From contig NZ_JBNAFY010000004.1 of NCBI RefSeq assembly GCF_049800915.1, forward strand, positions 496,001 through 560,000: a DNA stretch of 64,000 nucleotides. Direction: 5' to 3'. The translations under genes and the position numbers were made by a program. Below, piece after piece: positions 57,988 to 64,000 of the stretch (positions are counted from its first letter, which is position 1; each line of letters begins with the position of its first letter). The notes beneath the pieces are model-generated. The model saw nothing but the letters and a program-made list of their open reading frames with translations. It searched no databases and was not told the DNA's origin. The DNA is from Amaricoccus macauensis_A (GTDB lineage: Bacteria > Pseudomonadota > Alphaproteobacteria > Rhodobacterales > Rhodobacteraceae).

Positions 57988-58796
57988 GCGGCCCGACGCA
58001 TTATTCCGAGGTCTGGACCTTCCGCACGCCCCGCGCCCGTCTCCTGCTCTGGGCCGGCTGGCTGGCGTTGGTGGCGCTCTTCGTCTGGTGCTGGGGCATC
58101 ATGACGGAGAACACCATCTGGATCTTCGTCACCGACGCCCCTCGGCAGGCGGCCGACATCGGCGGCCGGATGCTGCCCCCCGAGTGGGGCTATCTGCCCG
58201 AATTGATGCTGCCGCTTTGGGACACGATCAACATCGCCACCCTCGGCACCATCGGCGGTGTGCTCATGGCCATCCCGGTGGCCTTTCTCGCCGCGAGGAA
58301 CACGACGCCCTCGGTGATGGTGCTGCGCCCCATCGCGCTCTTCATCATCGTGGCCTCGCGCTCGATCAACTCGCTGATCTGGGCGCTTCTTCTGGTGGCG
58401 ATCATAGGCCCGGGCCTTCTGGCAGGGATCGTGGCCATCGCCCTGCGTTCGATCGGTTTCGTGGGCAAGCTGCTATACGAGGCCATCGAGGAGACCGATA
58501 CCCGACAGATCGAGGCCGTCACCGCCACCGGCGCGAGCCCCGGACAGGTCCTGACCTACGGCATCGTGCCCCAGGTCATGCCGGCCTTCTGGGGGATCTC
58601 CGTCTTCCGCTGGGACATTAATATCCGCGAGAGCACCATCCTTGGCCTCGTGGGCGCGGGCGGCATCGGGCTCAAGATGAACGCCTCGCTCGCCATCCTC
58701 GCCTGGGATCAGGTCGCGGTGATCCTGCTCCTGATCCTCGCGACCGTTGTGCTCAGCGAATGGGTTTCCGCCCGAATTCGCCACGCGATCATCTGA
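57984..58796 (+). CDS. phnE: Phosphonate ABC transporter permease (PhnE, second copy)
   Basis: A 270-residue paralogue of the preceding permease, with the matching loop IEAVTATGASPGQVLTYGIV (about residues 178-197) and FRWDINIRESTILGLVGAGG (about 211-230). The N-terminal first helix (LLLWAGWLALVALFVWCWGI) differs from its partner. It is the last gene of the phn operon; hemF follows after 103 bases with its own ribosome site. Confidence 0.92.
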   Translation: MSGPTHYSEVWTFRTPRARLLLWAGWLALVALFVWCWGIMTENTIWIFVTDAPRQAADIGGRMLPPEWGYLPELMLPLWDTINIATLGTIGGVLMAIPVAFLAARNTTPSVMVLRPIALFIIVASRSINSLIWALLLVAIIGPGLLAGIVAIALRSIGFVGKLLYEAIEETDTRQIEAVTATGASPGQVLTYGIVPQVMPAFWGISVFRWDINIRESTILGLVGAGGIGLKMNASLAILAWDQVAVILLLILATVVLSEWVSARIRHAII

Positions 58797-58899
58797 TCCC
58801 CGCCACACGCCGGGGCATCCCCCTCTCCGATCAGCGAGACTGGACGCCCCGCCGCGGCCCGCGTATTCCTGCGAACCCGACCGCGCCCGAGGATCTCCG

Positions 58900-59799
58900 A
58901 TGCCCGCCAATACTGTGACCGACGCCCACAAGACCCGCGCCAGCGACTGGTTCACAGAGTTGCGCGACCGGATCTGCGCGGCCTTCGAGGCCATCGAGGA
59001 TACGCAGGACTGGGGGCCCTTCGCGGGCCTCCCTGCCGGCCGCTTCACCCGCAAGGAAACCCGGCGCGCCAGCCCCGGCGAGGAGGATGCAGGCGGTGGC
59101 GTGATGTCGGTGATGCGCGAGGGCCGGGTCTTCGAGAAGGTCGGCGTCAACATCTCCACCGTCTACGGAAACCTCGGCGAGCGCGCGCAGAAGAGCCTCA
59201 CCGCGCGCAAGGAAATCCCCGGCCTTGATGCCGATCCCCGCTTTTGGGCCGCCGGCATCAGTCTCGTCGCGCACATGCGTTCGCCCAAGTGCCCCGCCGT
59301 CCACATGAACACCCGCATGTTCTGGACGCCCGGCGCCTGGTGGTTCGGCGGCGGTGCGGATCTCAACCCGATGATCGAGGATGACGCCGACACCGCCGCC
59401 TTCCACGCCACGCTTCAGGCCGCCTGCGACACCCACGATCCGGACTACTACCCCCGCTTCAAGGCCTGGGCAGATGACTACTTCATGATCCGCCACTGGA
59501 ACGAACCGCGCGGGGTCGGCGGCATCTTTTACGACGACCTCTGCACCGGCGACTGGGAGGCGGATTTCGCCTTCACCCGATCGGTGGGCCGCGCCTTCCT
59601 CGACGCCTTCCTCCCCATCACCGAACGCCACCTGAAGGAACCCTGGACCGACGCCGACCGCGAGATCCAGCTCGTCAAACGCGGCCGCTACGCCGAGTTC
59701 AACCTGGTCTACGACCGCGGCACCCAGTTCGGCCTCCACACCGGCCACAACCCCGAGGCCGTGCTGATGTCCCTGCCCCCGGTCGCGAAATGGCCGTGA
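58900..59799 (+). CDS. hemF: Oxygen-dependent coproporphyrinogen III oxidase
   Basis: A 299-residue aerobic haem-pathway enzyme that decarboxylates two propionates of coproporphyrinogen III to vinyls. Diagnostic segments are VFEKVGVNISTVYG (about residues 77-90), CPAVHMNTRMFW (about 127-138), FGGGADLNPMI (about 144-154) and the C-terminal GRYAEFNLVYDRGTQFGLHT (about 264-283). The ATG at 58900 follows GAGGA. It is separate from the phn operon. Confidence 0.95.
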   Translation: MPANTVTDAHKTRASDWFTELRDRICAAFEAIEDTQDWGPFAGLPAGRFTRKETRRASPGEEDAGGGVMSVMREGRVFEKVGVNISTVYGNLGERAQKSLTARKEIPGLDADPRFWAAGISLVAHMRSPKCPAVHMNTRMFWTPGAWWFGGGADLNPMIEDDADTAAFHATLQAACDTHDPDYYPRFKAWADDYFMIRHWNEPRGVGGIFYDDLCTGDWEADFAFTRSVGRAFLDAFLPITERHLKEPWTDADREIQLVKRGRYAEFNLVYDRGTQFGLHTGHNPEAVLMSLPPVAKWP

Positions 59800-59837
59800 C
59801 GCCCCGAGCCGGAACCGCCTGAACTCCGGCGAGCAAC

Positions 59838-60323
59838 CTAGAGCCGCTTCTCCATCCAATCGCAACTCAGGCGGCCATCGCAGCGCGACCCGCAGCCGCC
59901 CGAAGCCACATACCCGCGACGCTCGTAGAACCGCCGCGCCGTCGCCGTGCTCTCGAGCCGACAGACACCCCGCCCCGCGGCCCGCGCCTCGGCCTCAAGC
60001 GCATCCATCAGCGCGCCGCTCACCCCCCGGAACCGCGCCTCGGGATGCACGTAGTTCAGCAGCACCTCGCCATCGGTGCGAACCATCCCCACCCCGGCCA
60101 GTTTGCCGCCGACCTCGGCCACGAACACCGCCCCTGCGGGATCTCCGATCCACCGCAGGACGTTCTCCTCGGTCTTGTTCTCGATCCAGCCCGAAACGAG
60201 CGCCGGCTCGCCGCGATGGTCCGCCGCGCAGAGCTCCACGATGGAACGCCTGAGCAGAAGCGCCGCCTCCGCCGCATCGCCCGAAGACGCACGCCGCACC
60301 GTCACCTTGATTGCCTCACCCAT
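59838..60323 (-). CDS. GNAT-family N-acetyltransferase
   Basis: A 161-residue acetyl-CoA-dependent acetyltransferase. VTVRRASSGDAAEAALLLRR is the first strand/helix. FVAEVGGKLAGVGMVRTDGE and YVHPEARFRGVSGALMDALE (about residues 92-111, the CoA-binding R-x-x-G-x-[GA] motif as RFRGVSGA) follow, and RRFYERRGY near 133 is a common GNAT end. It is monocistronic and converges on hemF. Either of two ATGs (60323 or 60329) may start it. The substrate is unknown. Confidence 0.87.
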   Translation of the reverse strand: MGEAIKVTVRRASSGDAAEAALLLRRSIVELCAADHRGEPALVSGWIENKTEENVLRWIGDPAGAVFVAEVGGKLAGVGMVRTDGEVLLNYVHPEARFRGVSGALMDALEAEARAAGRGVCRLESTATARRFYERRGYVASGGCGSRCDGRLSCDWMEKRL

Positions 60324-60452
60324 GGCCATCCGCTCTGATGTGTAGAATCGGCCCGTTCCGCCCGGCGCCACCAACGAGGCTAGGCCAGCCACGGCACCCC
60401 CGCAAGCGCCGCGGACTGGACGACGCCCCGCCCCTGCCCTATCCCCGACCCC

Positions 60453-61040
60453 ATGACCACCCGCATCGCCATCCTCGGCTGGGGCTCGCTCCTCTGGGAT
60501 CTCGACGATCTCGCCCCCCGCGTCACCGGGCCCTGGGCCATGCGCGCCGGGCCCCGCCTGCCGATGGAATTCAGCCGCATCAGCATCAAGCGCAAGATGG
60601 GCCTCGTGCTCTGCCTTGACCCCGCCGTGGGCAGCAATTGCGCTACCCATGCCATCCCCTCGATCCGCCAGACTATTGCCGCCGCCCGCACGGATCTCGC
60701 CGCCCGGGAACGCGCGCCCGTGGACCGGATCGGCTGGGCCTCGGCTGATGGCACCGGCGAGAGCCGCCTCGGCCCCGTTCCGCCCCTCATCGCCGCCTGG
60801 TGCCGGGAGAATGGATGGGCCGGGGCGGTCTGGACCGATCTCGAACCGAATTTCCTGGAAACGACGGGCACGCCCTTCAGCATCGACGCAGGCCGCGCCT
60901 ACCTGCGCACGCTTGAAGGCGAAAGCCTCGAAGAAGCCCATCGCTACATCCGCAATGCGCCTTGGACCACCCGCACGCCGCTCCGCCGGGCGCTCTCCCG
61001 CGATCCCTGGTGGCGGGGCCTGCGCGCGGGAAGCCGCTGA
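60453..61040 (+). CDS. Hypothetical protein, possibly gamma-glutamylcyclotransferase-like
   Basis: A 195-residue cytoplasmic protein. The opening IAILGWGSLLWDLDDL recalls the YGSL loop of gamma-glutamylcyclotransferase-fold proteins, and LPMEFSRISIKRKMGLVLCL fits an early strand pair. Trp-rich segments follow (WCRENGWAGAVWTDLEPNFL). I do not recognise a family with certainty, so no function is assigned. It is transcribed divergently from the GNAT gene. Confidence 0.6.
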   Translation: MTTRIAILGWGSLLWDLDDLAPRVTGPWAMRAGPRLPMEFSRISIKRKMGLVLCLDPAVGSNCATHAIPSIRQTIAAARTDLAARERAPVDRIGWASADGTGESRLGPVPPLIAAWCRENGWAGAVWTDLEPNFLETTGTPFSIDAGRAYLRTLEGESLEEAHRYIRNAPWTTRTPLRRALSRDPWWRGLRAGSR

Positions 61041-61103
61041 GGGGCATTCCGTCCCGATCCACCACACACTATATCTCCGGGCAACAGCCGACACGGAGCC
61101 ACG

Positions 61104-61409
61104 ATGGTTGATGAAAAGGTCCGACTGGATCGCCAGATCGATGCCATGCTGCGCGGGTTTCCCGCCGCGCGCCGGATCGCCGATCCCCTCCTGCACGGAA
61201 AACTGCGCAAGGCCCGCCTGCCCATCGCCATCGCGCTGATCCTCGGAAGCTTTCTCGCGATCCTGCCGGTCTTCGGCGTCTGGATGCTGCCGCTCGGCCT
61301 GCTTTTGCTCGCACTCGACGTGCCGCGCCTCAGGCCGATGGTCTCCGGATCACTGATCCGCGCACGCCGCCGGATCGCCCTCTGGCGCCGACGGAGCCGC
61401 AGGGACTGA
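61104..61409 (+). CDS. Small membrane protein
   Basis: A 101-residue protein with a charged N-terminal helix, a hydrophobic hairpin (LPIAIALILGSFLAILPVFG and WMLPLGLLLLALDVPRLR, residues 39-76) and a very Arg-rich C-terminus. The hairpin with Gly/Pro turn resembles small PGPGW-type membrane proteins. GGAG lies five bases before the ATG. The function is unknown. Confidence 0.7.
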   Translation: MVDEKVRLDRQIDAMLRGFPAARRIADPLLHGKLRKARLPIAIALILGSFLAILPVFGVWMLPLGLLLLALDVPRLRPMVSGSLIRARRRIALWRRRSRRD

Positions 61410-61425
61410 GCGGCGTCGGTATGCC

Positions 61426-62091
61426 TCAATACCAGGTGGCAGGGATCACGAAGTTGACGCCGAAATTGATCGCATGGGTGAAAAGATCGGATTCAAGCGA
61501 GCCGCCGCCATCCATGTCCACGTCGAGCGCCGCGTAATTGCCCTCATACTCGGCGAAAGCCTGCCAGCGATCATTGAACGCGTAGGCCGCCCCGGCCCGG
61601 ATTTCCGCCGCAAACCCACCGAACTGATACCCGAACGTATCCTCGCTTGCCGCCGGAGAGCGCGTCTCCACATGCGGATAGGTAAAGCCGAGGCCACCGC
61701 CGAGATAGGGCACGAGGCCGTTCTGCATGGGAAAGCGCTTTTGCACCCCCACGGTCAGGACGTTCAGGCCGTCGGTGAATTCGAGCCGGTCGAAGCCCGC
61801 GTCCTCCATCGATCCGTCGTCGGCATAGAGCTTCACATGGGTGAAATCGACATACCCACCCCAGTCGTCCTGCCGCCAATAGGCATAGCGCACTCCCCAG
61901 TAGGGCGGCGCATCGAAGGACTTGCCCTCCCAGTCCACGTCGAAATCGAGGTCGGTGCCATCGGTATCCTCGCCGGTCATGTCGCCGGTCTGGGCGAACT
62001 GATAGCCGCCATAGACACTCACGACATGTTCGGCGAACACGGGCGCGGGCAGGAGAACGAGGGTGAGGGCGGCAGACAGGGCTCTGGTCAT
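61426..62091 (-). CDS. Outer-membrane beta-barrel protein, LpxQ (lipid A oxidase)-like
   Basis: A 221-residue outer-membrane barrel with a signal peptide (RALSAALTLVLLPAPVFA-E). Alternating strands end in aromatic residues, and the last residues are PATWY. The pattern WEGKSFDAPPYWGVRYAYWR (about residues 55-74), FTHVKLYADD and LEFTDGLNVLTVGV matches proteins annotated as lipid A oxidase LpxQ in Rhodobacterales and rhizobia, which convert the proximal glucosamine to aminogluconate. True activity is uncertain, since many such barrels are just OmpW/OmpA-like. Confidence 0.75.
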   Translation of the reverse strand: MTRALSAALTLVLLPAPVFAEHVVSVYGGYQFAQTGDMTGEDTDGTDLDFDVDWEGKSFDAPPYWGVRYAYWRQDDWGGYVDFTHVKLYADDGSMEDAGFDRLEFTDGLNVLTVGVQKRFPMQNGLVPYLGGGLGFTYPHVETRSPAASEDTFGYQFGGFAAEIRAGAAYAFNDRWQAFAEYEGNYAALDVDMDGGGSLESDLFTHAINFGVNFVIPATWY

Positions 62092-62232
62092 GACGGCTCT
62101 CCAGTGAGCTGACGGAACGCATCCGTTTCCCCGTCAGAACTAGGCCCACCGCCACGTGAAGTTAAGGCCCCGTGATCAGCCGGGCAGGACATGTGCTCCC
62201 GACGCCACGCGAGGCGCGCACCCGGTAAGGCC

Positions 62233-62706
62233 TCAGGAGTGTTCCTTCATGATCCGCGCCTTCTGCCGTTGCCAGTCGCGTTTGGCGGCGGTGGCGCGCT
62301 TGTCGGCCATCTTCTTGCCCTTCGCGAGGCCGAGCTGGAGCTTCGCGCGTCCGCGCTCGTTGAAATAGAGCTTCAGCGGAACCACCGTCATGCCCTCGCG
62401 CGCCGTGGCATTCCAGAGCTTCGCCAGCTCGCGCTTGTTCACCAGAAGCTTGCGCCGGCGCCGCTCGTCATGCCCGAAGGTCTTCGCTTGGGCATAGGCC
62501 GGGATGTAGCCGTTGATCAGCCACAACTCTCCCTCCTCGACCGAAGCATAGCTCTCGGCGATATTGGCCTTGCCGTTGCGCAGCGACTTCACCTCCGAGC
62601 CTTCAAGCATGATGCCCGCTTCGAGATCATCCTCGATGAAGTAGTCGTGCCGTGCGCGCCGGTTCTCGGCGACAATCTTCTGAGTGGGTCCGGTATTCTT
62701 TGCCAT
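62233..62706 (-). CDS. smpB: SsrA-binding protein
   Basis: A 157-residue tmRNA-binding protein essential for trans-translation. VAENRRARHDYFIEDDLEAG (about residues 9-28), GSEVKSLRNGKANIAESYAS (about 36-55) and LLVNKRELAKLW are the SmpB barrel blocks. The Lys/Arg-rich C-terminal tail (ATAAKRDWQRQKARIMKEHS) should enter the ribosomal channel. The 141 bases beyond it up to the LpxQ-like gene contain nothing I recognise. Confidence 0.96.
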   Translation of the reverse strand: MAKNTGPTQKIVAENRRARHDYFIEDDLEAGIMLEGSEVKSLRNGKANIAESYASVEEGELWLINGYIPAYAQAKTFGHDERRRRKLLVNKRELAKLWNATAREGMTVVPLKLYFNERGRAKLQLGLAKGKKMADKRATAAKRDWQRQKARIMKEHS

Positions 62707-62760
62707 GATCGAACCCAGATAATGCTCCCGCCGGTCCGCGTCCAGTCACGCGCGGCGTCA

Positions 62761-62817
62761 TTAACGAAACACTAACGACGTACTTCCCGAAGACGTAAAT
62801 GAGAGGTTAAAACTCTC
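62761..62817. promoter_or_regulatory. CtrA-like box and palindrome in the smpB divergent spacer
   Basis: TTAA-N7-CTAAC (62761-62776) is one base from the CtrA site TTAA-N7-TTAAC. GAGAGGTTAAAACTCTC (62801-62817) is a 17-bp near-palindrome. Both lie between divergent smpB and the hypothetical gene at 62890. Confidence 0.35.
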
Positions 62818-62889
62818 GTCATGCGGGTGGCCCTGCTCGATGAGCAAGAATGCCACTTTCATGGGGTTTGGCGATGGCGGAGGGGCTCG

Positions 62890-63435
62890 ATGGATGTAGT
62901 GATAAGTTTTCCGGTGGAGCGCGCGCGCAGACCCGGCGAGGATGTACCTGCCATCGTGGCCGTGCGCGGCTGCGAGATCCACACGCTCGGTGAACATCTC
63001 GCCGCCCGGCGGACACCGCTCTCCCAGGAACCCGTCGCCGAACCGGCCTCCTCGCTCGATTTTCCCGGCTTCTCCGAAAACCCGCCGCGCCCGCGGCGTC
63101 GCATGCGCTCCCTGCCGCCACTCTCTCCCGTCCTGCCCGACGAACAGAAGGCCGAGCCGCTTGCACGGGTGAACAACCTCACCGCCGAGGAAACCCGATT
63201 CGAGATCGCCCGCCTCATCGAGGGCCATGACCACGATCATATCATCCAAACCCTCGTGCAGCTCATCGGCGCCAGCAACACGCACAAGCCGCTGCCCTAC
63301 GGCTGGCCCAAGATGATGTATGCGATCCGCGGCCGACTCAGCCTCTTCGTCGCCTGCAACCGGACCGACACCGACCAGCTGATCGATGCCATCCGGCGCA
63401 TCCTCTCCGAGGAAGGCACCACGGCCTGGGCATAG
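62890..63435 (+). CDS. Hypothetical protein
   Basis: A 181-residue cytoplasmic protein of unknown family. The N-terminal half is Pro/Arg-rich and likely disordered. The C-terminal half (LIEGHDHDHIIQTLVQLIGA, then HKPLPYGWPKMMYAIRGRLS and LIDAIRRILSEEG) is helical and looks like a folded domain. The ATG at 62890 follows GGAGGGG; a frame beginning at 62821 has no ribosome site. It is controlled from the spacer with a CtrA-like box. Function not recognised. Confidence 0.65.
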   Translation: MDVVISFPVERARRPGEDVPAIVAVRGCEIHTLGEHLAARRTPLSQEPVAEPASSLDFPGFSENPPRPRRRMRSLPPLSPVLPDEQKAEPLARVNNLTAEETRFEIARLIEGHDHDHIIQTLVQLIGASNTHKPLPYGWPKMMYAIRGRLSLFVACNRTDTDQLIDAIRRILSEEGTTAWA

Positions 63436-63715
63436 CTCCCGCGGCACTCTCCATGGATCTGCCTGGCGGTAGCCCCCTTGGCGGGGCTTCCCATAGCGGT
63501 CGCCCGATCTTTCCCGTGAGCCAGCAGATCCGTGGCGGCAATCGGTCGAGTTCTTGAACGCAACTGCACAATCGCTGCCACCCTCCCTTTGAAACTGCGT
63601 AAAATTTCCGCGAAATCCGTGAACACAGCCAATTTCGTATTTTGCATGAATAATTATATCTTGAGTTCACCTCGCCTCCGCCGAACATCGCACCGGAATA
63701 GACGGGAGCGAGAAA
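63436..63715. other. 280-base intergenic region before the amidase gene
   Basis: AGCCCC-CTTGGC-GGGGCT (63471-63488) is a perfect 6-bp stem, a possible terminator of the preceding gene. ATTTC-CGC-GAAAT (63604-63616) is a perfect dyad in the AT-rich half, about 100 bases before the amidase start, and may be its operator. No gene is seen here. Confidence 0.4.
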
Positions 63716-64000
63716 ATGAATTCCACCGGGCCGAACTGGCTGGCCGAAATCGTCGATACGGATGAGAGTCTGAAGGCGTTCGTCCGAACCGCCGACGACC
63801 TGCCGGAAGAGAAACCGGCGATCCGCCTCGGCGTCAAGGACATCATCGACGTGGCGGGGCTCCCAACCGAATGCGGTTCTCCGATCTGCACCGGAGCCAT
63901 GCCAACCCGAACCGCGCCCTGCGTCGAACGCCTGATCCAGGCCGGGGCGACAGTGGTCGGCAAGACGGTGACCACGGAGTTCGCCACCACCTATCCCGGC
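63716..64000 (+). CDS. Amidase signature protein, 5' part only
   Basis: The first 95 residues of an amidase run off the window end. The catalytic Lys lies in IRLGVKDIIDVAGLPTECGS (about residue 42), and VVGKTVTTEFATTYPG shows the next conserved strand. The Ser residues lie beyond the edge. It is distinct from the amidase at 45.1 kb. GGGAG precedes the ATG by 9 bases. The VKDIIDVAGLPT form recalls allophanate hydrolase/AtzF-type amidases, but this cannot be settled here. Confidence 0.8.
   Translation, partial: MNSTGPNWLAEIVDTDESLKAFVRTADDLPEEKPAIRLGVKDIIDVAGLPTECGSPICTGAMPTRTAPCVERLIQAGATVVGKTVTTEFATTYPG

Noticed and set aside
1..64000. tRNA, rRNA, CRISPR array, IS element or replication origin
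   Set aside because: Intergenic gaps were read for CCA-ended cloverleaf patterns, regular spacer repeats, transposase frames and terminal inverted repeats. None was seen.

Overview
This is a GC-rich window with dense operons and very short intergenic gaps. Several gene arrangements are typical of Rhodobacteraceae (Alphaproteobacteria, marine Roseobacter type): cysI-cysH-DUF934 with DUF2849, gpmI-envC-ctpA-rppH, SCO/PCuAC/PepSY copper genes, an LpxQ-like outer-membrane protein and a DUF2793 protein. The family assignment is an inference from gene content. I saw no rRNA, tRNA, CRISPR array, IS element or replication origin.

Layout. 0.1-9 kb: a plus-strand galactoside operon with ABC importer, GH36 alpha-galactosidase, the last two enzymes of the De Ley-Doudoroff galactonate route (dgoK, dgoA) and GH42 beta-galactosidase. 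It is followed by a secreted PL7 alginate lyase (9.35 kb), so algal glycans look like a food source. 10.5-14.2 kb (minus): a DUF2238 membrane protein behind a striking 11-bp-phased repeat array, a two-subunit GMC dehydrogenase with Tat signal, a glyoxalase and a ribbon-helix-helix protein. 14.3-25.3 kb: a LysR regulator diverging from a long plus-strand locus with a peptide-type ABC importer, an RraA-like aldolase, a DUF475/TerC membrane protein and a complete TRAP importer. 25.3-26.9 kb: an AT-rich junction and an isolated phage/GTA-like DUF2793 protein ending in a C1q-type domain.

27-33.6 kb is housekeeping: a uracil-DNA glycosylase lacking the expected Fe-S cysteines, LysE exporter, moaB, rppH, CtpA protease, EnvC and gpmI. 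33.7-35.4 kb encodes a second GMC oxidoreductase, followed by an AT-rich gap. 36-39.5 kb (minus) is a compact copper-handling operon (two DUF2946-like proteins, PCuAC, PepSY protein, SCO). 39.5-46.4 kb carries a GntP permease, an ArnT-like glycosyltransferase, an LrgA/LrgB pair, a DUF2235 protein and an amidase. 46.5-50.8 kb is assimilatory sulfate reduction (APS reductase and sulfite reductase) with a divergent Lrp/AsnC regulator and a sulfurtransferase/phosphatase-like protein.

50.8-64 kb contains a YHYH protein, a DUF2892 protein, an alpha/beta hydrolase, a DUF2934 protein with a histone-like tail, an HNH protein, an exported RidA, a PhnDCEE phosphonate/phosphate importer, hemF, small conserved genes, an LpxQ-like barrel protein, smpB and the 5' part of an amidase cut by the window edge.

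One pattern runs through the window: all four solute-binding-protein genes are followed at once by a strong GC hairpin before the permease or ATPase genes. That suggests a shared way of making more binding protein than membrane components.
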